DNA from: a bacterium
Lineage (GTDB): Bacteria; Bacteroidota; Bacteroidia; Flavobacteriales; Schleiferiaceae
Assembly (NCBI GenBank): GCA_016125155.1
Contig: WGMI01000004.1
Coordinates: 1-61,732, forward strand
Reading direction: 5' to 3'
Length of the DNA: 61,732 nt
Of this stretch, positions 42,405-50,311 are shown piece after piece (position 1 is the first letter of the stretch; each line of letters begins with the position of its first letter). The notes below the pieces were generated by a model. It saw only the letters and a list, made by a program, of their open reading frames with translations, was not told where the DNA came from and ran no database searches. The position numbers and the translations under genes were made by a program.

Positions 42405-44706
42405 TCGACTTCATTCGGTTCTCCCCACTCCGCCCTTCTTTCCCCTTGCGCAGGTATTCTTCGAAGGCCGATTCGGATTTGGCCGGGGGCCAACTGTGAT
42501 CAGAAACGTCGATGTCTGCGGTCTCGAGAAAAGGATCCCATTCGACCGAAACAGGTCGCTTGCGGAAGCGGAACAATTTGGTCACGGAATCTTCTGACCC
42601 CAACCACACTTCAACAGGAATCCGAACGATTCGGTCCGTTCCGTCCTCAAATCGAAACCGCAGAATCCAGGGCATCATAATCCCACCCACATTGTCCACG
42701 CGCACTTCGACGTATTCCCAATCTGTGCCGGTGCCGTCTGCGGGAGCGCTCCCCGTTTCTGAGAATACTTCGACACTTTGGTTCCCAAAGGGCTCGGCAT
42801 TGTAAAAATCGCGGTAGCGGGGGTCGCGTTGCACCAACCCCTTCATCCCCGCAGCCCGGTTGCGCAGATCAGAAATGTAGCGGTATTCGAGATCGGCACT
42901 GTCCGTCGTTTGAACCAGGCTGTCGATGCCCCCCGATGCACTCTGAAACCGCACCGAAACCAAGGCGTGGTTCACAGGCTCGATGCCGTAAAACCAGGCC
43001 CTCCAAAACCAATCCAGATCGACGGCGCTGGCGTCTTCGAGCGTCCGGAACAAATCGGCTGGCGTGGGGTGTTTAAAGGCCCATCGCTCACAATAGGTTT
43101 TGAAGGCAAAGTCAAACAGCTCCCGACCCATCACGGTTTCGCGCAAAATATTGAGCGCCGTGGCGGGCTTGCCGTAGGCATTGTTTCCGAACTGCAAAAT
43201 CGACTCGCTGTTGGTCATGATGGGGGTAAGCCAGGCCGGATCGCCCTTCATGTAGTTGAAGATATTCGGGGCCGGTCCCCGCACCGAGGGATACTCCAGG
43301 TCCCATTCTTTCTCGGTGAGGTATTGAACAAAGGTGTTGAGCCCCTCGTCCATCCACGTCCATTGGCGTTCGTCGGAATTGATGATCATCGGGAAAAAGT
43401 TGTGCCCCACCTCGTGGATGATGACCGTGAGCATACCGTATTTGGTGGCCGCCGAATACGTTCCGTCTTTTTCGGGACGACCCCCATTGAAGCAAATCAT
43501 CGGATATTCCATGCCGATGTTGGCGGCGTGGACCGAAATGGCCTTTTCGTAGGGATAGTCGATGGTGTATTTCGAATAGGTCTTGATGGTATGGGCCACC
43601 ACCCTCGTGCTGTACTGTTCCCACAACGGATTTCCCTCCTTGGGGTAATACGACATCGCCATAACCCTCTTTCCGCCAATGTCTACCGCCATGGCGTCCC
43701 AGATAAATTTGCGCGAACTGGCAAAGGCAAAGTCCCTGACGTTTTCGGCCACAAACACCCACGTTTTGCGCTCCGCACTCCGGCCAATTTCGGCCAAACG
43801 GGCCTCAAACTCGGTGCGGATCAGCACCGGGGCATCGGTGTTCTGTTCGGCTTCGGCATAGCGCTTTTGCTCTTCTTTGGACAGCACTTTCTTCGGATTG
43901 ACCAAGGTTCCCGTGGCCGCTACCAAGTGATCGGCGGGGACCTCGATGGACACCTTGTAGTCGCCGAAGGGCAGGGCAAACTCTCCGGAACCGATAAACT
44001 GCTTGTTCTGCCAACCATAGGTGTCGTTGTACACCGCCATGCGCGGAAAGAACTGGGCAATGGTGTAGAGGGCATTCCCATCTTCAAAAGGCTCGTAGCC
44101 CGATCGACCCCCCATCTCGAATCGATTGTTGATGAGGTAGTTCCAATCGATGTCGAACTCAAATGAACCTCCCGGTTCGAGGGGTTCGGGTAAATCGATC
44201 CGCATCATCGTTTGATTTACGGTATAAGGAAGCGGTTTGCCTTTCTTGTCGGCCACTTTGGTCAGCCTGAACCCCCCTTGAAAATCGTCGAACTGCCCTG
44301 CGGTGCGCTCAGGTTTGTCCTTTGAAAGCGTTCCGGTTCGGGCGATGTCCTGCCAACCGTCGGGCGCGCGCATATTCTGATCGAGCTGTACCCAGAGATA
44401 AGACAGATTGTCGGGGCTGTTGTTGGTGTAGCGAATGCGTTCGCTGCCGTCAATCCGGTGTTTGGATTCGTCCAAAGACACCCGAATTTCGTAGTCGGCC
44501 TTCTGTTGATAGTACTCGTGTCCGGGAGCCCCCGAGGCGGTTCGGTAGGCATTCGGCGTAGGCAATTCCGCATCGAGCTGCTTCCAGCGCTCATGTCCAG
44601 GGACTTGGGCCATGGTGTGGGCAGACCACATCAGCAAGGCTCCCAATACCCACAGTTTCGAGGGGGCCACGACCTGTACGACCGCTTTGCTCCGGCAATT
44701 CTTCAT
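42388..44706 (-). CDS. M1 family metallopeptidase (aminopeptidase-like)
   Basis: This 772-aa exported zinc peptidase has a signal peptide region (~1-34, ALLMWSAHTMAQ). The M1 N-terminal saddle domain (~55-280) follows. The catalytic core carries MICFNGGRPE-like substrate-binding sequence and HEVGHNFFP (about residue 430), with the third zinc ligand Glu 19-20 residues on in WMDEGLNTFVQYL. A helical C-terminus includes HPTPADLFRTLEDASAVDLDWFWRAWFYG. The GAMEN exopeptidase motif is not plainly present; GMEYPMICF occupies its place. It leads a run ending in the NlpC gene. Confidence 0.93.
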   Translation of the reverse strand: MKNCRSKAVVQVVAPSKLWVLGALLMWSAHTMAQVPGHERWKQLDAELPTPNAYRTASGAPGHEYYQQKADYEIRVSLDESKHRIDGSERIRYTNNSPDNLSYLWVQLDQNMRAPDGWQDIARTGTLSKDKPERTAGQFDDFQGGFRLTKVADKKGKPLPYTVNQTMMRIDLPEPLEPGGSFEFDIDWNYLINNRFEMGGRSGYEPFEDGNALYTIAQFFPRMAVYNDTYGWQNKQFIGSGEFALPFGDYKVSIEVPADHLVAATGTLVNPKKVLSKEEQKRYAEAEQNTDAPVLIRTEFEARLAEIGRSAERKTWVFVAENVRDFAFASSRKFIWDAMAVDIGGKRVMAMSYYPKEGNPLWEQYSTRVVAHTIKTYSKYTIDYPYEKAISVHAANIGMEYPMICFNGGRPEKDGTYSAATKYGMLTVIIHEVGHNFFPMIINSDERQWTWMDEGLNTFVQYLTEKEWDLEYPSVRGPAPNIFNYMKGDPAWLTPIMTNSESILQFGNNAYGKPATALNILRETVMGRELFDFAFKTYCERWAFKHPTPADLFRTLEDASAVDLDWFWRAWFYGIEPVNHALVSVRFQSASGGIDSLVQTTDSADLEYRYISDLRNRAAGMKGLVQRDPRYRDFYNAEPFGNQSVEVFSETGSAPADGTGTDWEYVEVRVDNVGGIMMPWILRFRFEDGTDRIVRIPVEVWLGSEDSVTKLFRFRKRPVSVEWDPFLETADIDVSDHSWPPAKSESAFEEYLRKGKEGRSGENRMKSNAPSR

Positions 44707-44739
44707 AGTCTACAAAGTTCGGAAAGTATCTCTCTGAGC

Positions 44740-45324
44740 CTACGCCCCGAGCGGCCAGTTTTCAACGCACCACTGCAGCGACCAAGCCAATCCCGCACCG
44801 GTCCAGATCAAGATCCATTCCCGGTGTTTCCAACCGAACGCCGATTCGAGCACCGCCCAAAGCGAAAGCACGCCCAGCGCAATGGCCATTTGGGCCAATT
44901 CAATGCCGAGGGTAAATCCCAATAAGGGCAACGCCAAAGAGGTGTCGGAGGCGGGGAGCAAGGCGAAGTAGGCCCCAAAACCCAGGCCGTGGATCATCCC
45001 AAAAGCCAAGGACAAAAGCGTTTGAGGCTCCCAAGCCGAAGGCTTTTTCTTGCCCGGTGCAAAGTTGAACAAGGCCGTCAAGGCAATGCTGGCCGCTATG
45101 CCGAATTCGACCCATCCGCTGTGGTCACTCCAGCCGCTGAGCCCTGATAATGCGGTCGTTAGCGTATGCCCCAAGGCAAAGGCCGTAATCCGAAACAACA
45201 AAGGTTTCCAATCGGCAAAGGCAAAGCGGACCGTCAGCATTCCCAAAAACAGCAAATGGTCCCAAGCCCCGAAATCGAAGATATGGTCCCAACCCAGCCG
45301 TAAAAAACTCTGTATAGTACTCAA
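44740..45324 (-). CDS. HupE/UreJ_2 family membrane protein
   Basis: This 194-aa protein has about six TM helices. The N-terminal RLGWDHIFDFGAWDHLLFLGML contains the two Asp-His pairs typical of HupE/UreJ proteins. FALGHTLTTALSG (~50) and FGMIHGLGFGAYFA (~107) add further conserved His. HupE/UreJ proteins are linked to nickel or cobalt handling, but no urease or hydrogenase genes are here. It lies between DUF6702 and M1 peptidase genes, 7 nt after the former. Confidence 0.9.
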   Translation of the reverse strand: MSTIQSFLRLGWDHIFDFGAWDHLLFLGMLTVRFAFADWKPLLFRITAFALGHTLTTALSGLSGWSDHSGWVEFGIAASIALTALFNFAPGKKKPSAWEPQTLLSLAFGMIHGLGFGAYFALLPASDTSLALPLLGFTLGIELAQMAIALGVLSLWAVLESAFGWKHREWILIWTGAGLAWSLQWCVENWPLGA

Positions 45325-45331
45325 AATATGG

Positions 45332-45820
45332 TTATTGAATCGTTTGAATCGGATCGCGGAGGCTGTAGTAATAGCTCTTGTTTCGGCCGTCTTTCCGGAC
45401 GTGCAACAGATTCTTTTGGTCGGGGTAGACCTCCATCAAAGCATCGAAGCGCACTCTAAGACCGGATGAAGGCGCTCGGTCGCTCGCGAGGGGCCAACGA
45501 AAAAAACAGCGAATCTGTTCTCCTTCCGACCGATGTCCCACCCAATCCAGCGCTGATGGAGCCGCTCCACTCCATCCAAAGTGGGAACTCAAATAGGGTC
45601 GGAGCAGGCTGTCGGCCTCTGGGGTGTCCCAAGCAACCCCGGTGGTATTCAGGGCGCGTTCCAAATCGTCGGCAAAAAAGAGTGCGCTGACCGACCATCC
45701 CGCTTTGGCCCAGGTGGCTTCCGCCACGGCCACGTGGTAGTCGTGGGCCTCTGCCGCAGCGGGGGTTCCCAAAAACCACCCCTCCATTCCCCATATCAAC
45801 CCTACAAGCGTCAGCAGCAT
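45332..45820 (-). CDS. DUF6702 family exported protein
   Basis: This 162-aa protein starts at ATG 45820 with a hydrophobic leader (MLLTLVGLIWGMEGWFLG). The mature part begins HDYHVAVAEATWAKAGWSVSALFFADDLERALNTTG, the pattern of DUF6702 (H-x-Y-x-V-x-E, then FxDDLExAL). It ends with a strand-rich tail (VRFDALMEVYPDQKNLLHV). It is the first gene of the DUF6702-HupE-M1 run, which suggests a common envelope or metal-related role; this is inference. Confidence 0.82.
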   Translation of the reverse strand: MLLTLVGLIWGMEGWFLGTPAAAEAHDYHVAVAEATWAKAGWSVSALFFADDLERALNTTGVAWDTPEADSLLRPYLSSHFGWSGAAPSALDWVGHRSEGEQIRCFFRWPLASDRAPSSGLRVRFDALMEVYPDQKNLLHVRKDGRNKSYYYSLRDPIQTIQ

Positions 45821-45937
45821 ACATGCATCGATTCTATTCTCAACAATGAGCGCCGATGGCTCAGCCAAGCAGGTTTTAACAACCCTTCCAAGCCGCAAAT
45901 GAACGCCAACCGGTTCCAATTTCATAACATTGTACCC

Positions 45938-46024
45938 ATGAAACGCGCTACCGTATCCATGTGTCTCAAACACCGCAAACCCAATGGGGTCTGGACGGGC
46001 TGTGGGCATTGGATACAGGGGTAG
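45938..46024 (+). CDS. candidate 28-aa micro-protein or leader peptide
   Basis: ATG 45938 opens a 28-codon frame: a basic N-terminus (MKRATVSMCLKHRKP), then NGVWTGCGHWIQG and TAG. It has two Cys, two His and two Trp in a short span. TAACATTG (one mismatch to TAnnTTTG) sits 5 nt before the ATG, at 45924-45932. A strong terminator follows 30 nt after the stop. It could be a small Cys/His protein, a leader peptide for the next gene, or part of a small RNA. Confidence 0.4.
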   Translation: MKRATVSMCLKHRKPNGVWTGCGHWIQG

Positions 46025-46054
46025 TACACCTGACCTAAACTTCCGAAAACCTCC

Positions 46055-46084
46055 AGCCCCGCCTTACCGCGGGGCTTTTTTTTT
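46055..46084 (+). terminator. intrinsic terminator just ahead of the next gene
   Basis: AGCCCCGC (46055-46062) pairs perfectly with GCGGGGCT (46069-46076) around CTTACC, followed by nine T. The next ATG is at 46091, leaving almost no room for a separate promoter. Confidence 0.92.
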
Positions 46085-46090
46085 CATGCC

Positions 46091-46447
46091 ATGAACACAC
46101 GTTCTCAACCCACCCCAAGCGGTTTGTACCGCAGACCCCTTTCGGATTCAGCCGCGGCCCTATCGCCCTGGAACGTACTCGAAGCCCTCGAGGCCTTTGG
46201 GCGCGAATTGTATGAATCGACATCCGATGGGGAATCGACGACCGATGAGCCCCCCCTCTTTCAGGTGGTATCGAGTTCGCTCAAGGTCAAAAAGTGGCCG
46301 CAAGCCTCTGAAAAAGTCTTTCTCGAAGCCTGGTTCGTTCCTGGACGCGCCCGCAGCGTCGAGTTGAGAATGCGGGTATTCGCTCAAGGCGTTCATCGAG
46401 AACAAAGCCTGGTCAAAGTGGTCTATGGCCTGCGCAGACGGGGGTAA
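46091..46447 (+). CDS. small hypothetical protein
   Basis: This 118-aa protein has no signal peptide or TM segment. The C-terminal half alternates strand-like segments (KVFLEAWFVPGRARSVELRMRVFAQGVHREQSLVKVVYGL), with a basic end. I do not recognise the family; a hotdog- or ferredoxin-like small fold is conceivable but unsupported. It starts 7 nt after a terminator, so its expression may depend on readthrough. The sialidase-like gene follows 23 bp later. Confidence 0.6.
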   Translation: MNTRSQPTPSGLYRRPLSDSAAALSPWNVLEALEAFGRELYESTSDGESTTDEPPLFQVVSSSLKVKKWPQASEKVFLEAWFVPGRARSVELRMRVFAQGVHREQSLVKVVYGLRRRG

Positions 46448-46458
46448 CCCGCTCCGCT

Positions 46459-46466
46459 TATCTTCG
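46459..46466 (+). promoter_or_regulatory. near-consensus -7 box ahead of the BNR-repeat gene
   Basis: TATCTTCG (one mismatch to TAnnTTTG) ends 4 nt before ATG 46471, again implying a leaderless or near-leaderless transcript. Confidence 0.35.
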
Positions 46467-46470
46467 CCCT

Positions 46471-47781
46471 ATGCGGTTGATATATTGGTTCTTTTTGGGG
46501 ATGTGCTCTTGGGGCGCGCTGGGTGCCCAACCCTGGCCCTTGGTTCAAATAGCTGAAGGCCTGCCCGGGCAAACGGGTCCCTGCGAACCCGACATCGCCA
46601 TCGACCCCGAAAATCCGGCAAGAATGGTGGCCGGCTCGGTGTTGCGCAACGTGTACTCCAGCCAGGACGGAGGCCGGAGTTGGACTACAGCACGGCTCGA
46701 ATCGCCATTGGGTGTATTCGGAGATCCCTGTTTGGTCGCCGATGGACGGGGACATTTTTATTATTTCCACCTCTCGGACCCCGACCAAAAAGGATGGGGC
46801 AGCCCGCGTTTCCTCGACCGAATCGTCGTTCAGCGATCCAAAACCCGTTCGGGTTCCGGTTGGAGCCGGGGGGAATCCATCGGACACCGACCGCCCAAAC
46901 AACAAGACAAAGAATGGGTCGATGTGTCGGCCGACGGAAAGACCCTCTATTGCGCCTGGACTGAATTCGACGCCTACGGAAGCAAATCGGAACAAGATCG
47001 CTCTCGGATTGTCTTCTCTGCGGGTACCCAAAAGGGCCGGCGCTGGACCGAACCCGTGGTGGTGAGCCAAACCGAGGGCAATTGCCTCGATGGCGACCAG
47101 ACTGCCGAAGGGGCCACCCCGGCAGCCGGGTTGGGCGATGCCGTTTATCTGACCTGGGCGTTGGACGGGTCGTTGTACTTCTCTTCTTCTGCCGATCGGG
47201 GACAGACCTGGACCCCGGAGCGCCTTCTTGGAACCCAAGTGGGCGGTTGGTCTCAAGACGTTGCTGGATTCGATCGCTCCAATGGCATGCCGGTTTTGGT
47301 CTGCGACCGCAGTCGAGGATTTCATCAAGGCAGCCTGTACTTGATGTATACCGAACAAAAGGGCAGCGACATCGATGTGGTGGTGCAGATTTCGAGAGAT
47401 GGTGGGCTGAGTTGGAGCCAGGCCGCACCCATTCACCCGGTGGGCGATACTTCGATTCAATTTATGCCTTGGATGTGTGTCGATCAAAGCACAGGCCGGG
47501 TACATGCCGTGTATTACGACCGGCACCGACAACCGGGAGAAGAATCCGTTCATCCCTGGGCCACCCATGTGGTACACGCCTGGTCGGTCAACGGCATCGA
47601 TTGGGAGCACGAACGTCTCACGACCACGCCTTTTGTTCCCAGTCCTCAAGTCTTTATGGGCGACTACAACGCCATTGAGGCAGTCAACGGCCAAGTCCGC
47701 CCCATTTGGACCGAACTGCGCGAAGGGCGTTTGAGCGTCTGGACGGCGTTGATCGATATGAAACCCCTTTCCATGCCATGA
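46471..47781 (+). CDS. exported BNR/Asp-box (sialidase-fold) protein
   Basis: This 436-aa protein has a signal peptide (MRLIYWFFLGMCSWGALGAQ) and a six-bladed propeller with Asp-box repeats: YSSQDGGRSWT (~62), YFSSSADRGQTWT (~238) and ISRDGGLSWS (~310). Sialidase-fold exo-glycosidases use such repeats, but the catalytic Arg triad, Tyr and Glu cannot be assigned here. A DPENPARMVAGS start and QFMPWMCVDQSTGRVHAVYYDR (~330) are common in uncharacterised secreted members. No T9SS tail is present. The stop overlaps the pepE start. Confidence 0.82.
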   Translation: MRLIYWFFLGMCSWGALGAQPWPLVQIAEGLPGQTGPCEPDIAIDPENPARMVAGSVLRNVYSSQDGGRSWTTARLESPLGVFGDPCLVADGRGHFYYFHLSDPDQKGWGSPRFLDRIVVQRSKTRSGSGWSRGESIGHRPPKQQDKEWVDVSADGKTLYCAWTEFDAYGSKSEQDRSRIVFSAGTQKGRRWTEPVVVSQTEGNCLDGDQTAEGATPAAGLGDAVYLTWALDGSLYFSSSADRGQTWTPERLLGTQVGGWSQDVAGFDRSNGMPVLVCDRSRGFHQGSLYLMYTEQKGSDIDVVVQISRDGGLSWSQAAPIHPVGDTSIQFMPWMCVDQSTGRVHAVYYDRHRQPGEESVHPWATHVVHAWSVNGIDWEHERLTTTPFVPSPQVFMGDYNAIEAVNGQVRPIWTELREGRLSVWTALIDMKPLSMP

Positions 47782-48482
47782 AACTGTTGCTTGCAAGCAC
47801 TTCGACCCTCCATGGAGGAACCTATTTGGATTATCTGAAATCATCCATCCGCAAGCTCTTTTCCGGCTGTTCGCGCTTGGTTTTTGTGCCCTATGCCCGA
47901 CCGGGCGGTAGAAGTGCATCCGAATACTCTGAAATGGCCGAAGCGCGCTTCAAAGAATTCGGACTGGAACTGAGGGGATTGGAACAATTCGAAGACCCCA
48001 TTCGCGCCATTGAGTCCGCCGATGGGGTGTTTACCGGGGGCGGAAACAGCTTTGTGTTGCTTAAAACACTCCAAGAGGCGGGACTTCTGGAACCGCTCCG
48101 AAATCGAATCCGCCAAGGATGTCCCTATATGGGGAGCAGTGCCGGGAGCAATCTGGCGGGTCTGACCATCGGTACCACGAATGATATGCCGATCGTGCAT
48201 CCAAAGCATCTCGATGCGTTGGGGCTGGTTCCATTCAACATCAACCCGCACTACCTCGACCCCGATCCGAACAGCCACCATATGGGTGAAACACGGGAAA
48301 CCCGAATCCGGGAGTTCCATGTCTTCAATCCCCAGCCCGTACTGGGGTTGCGCGAATCGAGCTGGCTCGAGGTCGACGACGAGCGCATCGAACTGCACGG
48401 TCCGCTCAACGCGCGGCTGTTTGTCCGCGGACAGGAGCCTGTAGAATGCCCGGCAGGGTTGCTTGCGCTGCCTCGGTTTTGA
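47778..48482 (+). CDS. pepE: peptidase E (S51, alpha-aspartyl dipeptidase)
   Basis: This 234-aa cytoplasmic serine peptidase cleaves N-terminal Asp from dipeptides. The Rossmann-like fold starts MKLLLASTSTLHGG. GVFTGGGNSF (~83) and the nucleophile elbow YMGSSAGSNLAG with Ser121 are present. FNINPHYLD near 158 supplies the His, and Glu/Asp follow (GETRETRI). ATG 47778 overlaps the preceding stop; further upstream codons lie in the BNR gene. It is normal family length. Confidence 0.93.
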   Translation: MKLLLASTSTLHGGTYLDYLKSSIRKLFSGCSRLVFVPYARPGGRSASEYSEMAEARFKEFGLELRGLEQFEDPIRAIESADGVFTGGGNSFVLLKTLQEAGLLEPLRNRIRQGCPYMGSSAGSNLAGLTIGTTNDMPIVHPKHLDALGLVPFNINPHYLDPDPNSHHMGETRETRIREFHVFNPQPVLGLRESSWLEVDDERIELHGPLNARLFVRGQEPVECPAGLLALPRF

Positions 48483-48525
48483 GCGGTTTTTCCTTTTCTT
48501 TACGCTCCCGCTAATCCCTTTCCCT

Positions 48526-49230
48526 ATGCGTTTCGCTGTTTTGCTCCACGGCTGTGGGGTGTACGATGGAACCGAGATTCAAGAGGCTGTTTTAACCTAT
48601 TTGGCCATCTCTGAAGCTGGACACGAGTATTTTTCGGTCGCTCCCAATTGGAATCAACACCACGTGCTGAACCACCTCGATGGGTCCGAAATGCCCGAAT
48701 CCCGCAATGTATTGGTCGAATCGGCTCGAATTGCACGCGGAGCCATTCGGCCGCTCGAAACATTGCACAGCGAAGAATACGACATCCTCGCACTGCCAGG
48801 GGGCTTCGGAACGGCCAAGAACTTAACGGATTGGGCGTTTCACGGACCAGATTCGCACATCAGGGAAGAAGTCAAAGAAGCCATTGTGGCAACCCTCAAG
48901 GCTCGAAAGCCGATCCTCGCGCTGTGCATGAGTCCTACAACGGTGGCCAAAGCATTGGAGGGGACCGGAATTCACCCAAAACTGAGTATTGGCACCCCCC
49001 ATCAGCCTTCTCCCTACGACATTTCTGGAATCGCGGGTGGGATCGAGCGCCTCGGGGGGAACCACGAAAACCATGGGCTGGACTCGGTGTCCATCGACGC
49101 CCAAAACCGCATTGTTTCTGCCCCGTGCTATATGATGACGGCCGGAATTTCCGAGGTGTGGCGCAACATCCGCCTTGGGGTTAAAGCCGTCCTGTCACTG
49201 GTGCAAAAAACCGAGGCATTCGGTGACTGA
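48526..49230 (+). CDS. elbB: ElbB-like DJ-1/PfpI family protein (glyoxalase-type)
   Basis: This 234-aa protein resembles ElbB (YhbL), a DJ-1/PfpI-fold enzyme with weak glyoxalase activity. The start is MRFAVLLHGCGVYDGTEIQEAV. LALPGGFGTAKNL (~88) and ILALCMSPTTVAKAL (~139), with the nucleophile-elbow Cys, are typical, as is IVSAPCYMMTAGISEVWRNI at the end. ATG 48526 gives the expected length. It lies 44 bp after pepE. Confidence 0.92.
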   Translation: MRFAVLLHGCGVYDGTEIQEAVLTYLAISEAGHEYFSVAPNWNQHHVLNHLDGSEMPESRNVLVESARIARGAIRPLETLHSEEYDILALPGGFGTAKNLTDWAFHGPDSHIREEVKEAIVATLKARKPILALCMSPTTVAKALEGTGIHPKLSIGTPHQPSPYDISGIAGGIERLGGNHENHGLDSVSIDAQNRIVSAPCYMMTAGISEVWRNIRLGVKAVLSLVQKTEAFGD

Positions 49231-49240
49231 GCGCATTTCG

Positions 49241-49732
49241 ATGGATTCTATTGTACACGGCCCCATCGGATTGCTTCACCTCGCTTTTGCATTAGGATCG
49301 CTTGTTTTGGCCACCGGTGTGCTCTGGATGCCCAAAGGGACTCCGCGTCATCGACTTTGGGGTAGGGCATATGGAATCGGCATGTTGGGGGTCAATTCAA
49401 CCGCCTTTGCCCTGTACCATTTGTTTGGCAGCTTGGGTATTTTTCACTGGATGGCTTTGATTTCGCTGAGTACACTCTTTATGGGAATGATTCCGATGTG
49501 GAGACGCCGACCCGCGGGCTATCTGAGGCTTCATTTGAGTTTTATGTATTGGAGCGCCATGGGCTTGTATGCAGCAGCCGTTTCAGAAACCTTGATTCGT
49601 TTTCCGGAATTGGCGCATTGGTTGGGGATTACCCGAAGTTGGTTTTATTCGCTGGTGGGTATGGGTACGGCTGCTGTAATGGTGATTGCCGCCCTGTTTT
49701 TCGTTCGTAAACTGCCCGACTGGGATCGGTAA
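49241..49732 (+). CDS. DUF2306-like membrane protein
   Basis: This 163-aa integral membrane protein has about four to five TM helices (LLHLAFALGSLVLATGVLW; MALISLSTLFMGMIPM; SLVGMGTAAVMVIAALFFV). GTPRHRLWGRAYGIGML after the first helix and YLRLHLSFMYWSAMGLYAAAVSE carry the His pair typical of DUF2306-type proteins, which may bind heme or metal. A GTG at 49223 overlapping the elbB stop is an alternative start. The role is unknown. Confidence 0.78.
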   Translation: MDSIVHGPIGLLHLAFALGSLVLATGVLWMPKGTPRHRLWGRAYGIGMLGVNSTAFALYHLFGSLGIFHWMALISLSTLFMGMIPMWRRRPAGYLRLHLSFMYWSAMGLYAAAVSETLIRFPELAHWLGITRSWFYSLVGMGTAAVMVIAALFFVRKLPDWDR

Positions 49733-49784
49733 ACGCCCGCTTTTCCCGCTTTTTGATTGGGTCCGCACTGTGTAGGCTGCGGCC

Positions 49785-49792
49785 TACCTTTG
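49785..49792 (+). promoter_or_regulatory. -7 box for the small outer-membrane protein
   Basis: TACCTTTG matches TAnnTTTG and lies 16 nt before ATG 49809. GTAGGC-TGCG-GCCTAC (49772-49787), a 6-bp hairpin or dyad, overlaps the start of the box and could be an operator. Confidence 0.45.
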
Positions 49793-49808
49793 CCGCAAAA
49801 CCAACACC

Positions 49809-50240
49809 ATGATGAAAAAGCTGTTCTTGAATCTCTGCCTGATCGTATCCGCCGGACTTTCGGCTCAAGAAGTAGGCATTCGCTTCGGCAATGTGTCGGG
49901 CAACAACGTGGCCGTTGATGGAGTCTTCTCGGTAGGAGACTGGAGCCGCATCCACGCCAATGCCTCATTTGGCGATGGACTCGGACTCGATGCGCTCTGG
50001 GATTTTGTCGACAAACCCATCGGGGGTGAGGCCTTTTCTTGGTACGCTGGTGTGGGTCCCTCGATGTATGCCGGCAACGAGCTCTTTCTCCTGGGTGCGA
50101 GCGGTGAAATCGGATTGGAGTACCACTTCAATACCGTCCCGTTTGCGTTGGGTTTGGACTATCGACCGACCTTCTGGATTCTCGAAGAGACGGAATTTGA
50201 GTTCGGCGGTTTTGGACTCAACGTCCGCTACGTATTCTAA
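49809..50240 (+). CDS. small outer-membrane beta-barrel protein
   Basis: This 143-aa protein has a signal peptide (MMKKLFLNLCLIVSAGLSAQ) and alternating amphipathic strands: EVGIRFGNVSGNNVAVDGVF, FSWYAGVGPSMYAG, EIGLEYHFN, FALGLDYRPTFWI. It ends FGLNVRYVF with a terminal Phe. About six to eight strands could form a small barrel. The start may be either of the first two Met. It stands alone between DUF2306 and gpmI. Function is unknown. Confidence 0.82.
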   Translation: MMKKLFLNLCLIVSAGLSAQEVGIRFGNVSGNNVAVDGVFSVGDWSRIHANASFGDGLGLDALWDFVDKPIGGEAFSWYAGVGPSMYAGNELFLLGASGEIGLEYHFNTVPFALGLDYRPTFWILEETEFEFGGFGLNVRYVF

Positions 50241-50299
50241 TATCGCATCGCTTCCACCACGGGCCCCGACCCATCTCGCGCTGAGGTGAGCCGGGGCTT

Positions 50300-50307
50300 T
50301 ATCTTTG
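50300..50307 (+). promoter_or_regulatory. -7 box directly ahead of gpmI
   Basis: TATCTTTG, an exact TAnnTTTG match, ends 4 nt before ATG 50312. The mRNA would be leaderless or nearly so. Confidence 0.5.
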
Positions 50308-50311
50308 ACCC

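Noticed and set aside
46471-47781. Definite sialidase assignment
   Set aside because: Asp-box repeats are clear, but the catalytic Arg triad and nucleophilic Tyr/Glu pair could not be assigned, so only the fold is claimed.
46423-47919. 498-codon minus-strand frame antisense to the BNR gene
   Set aside because: No domain pattern, no start context. The plus strand has signal peptide and Asp-boxes.
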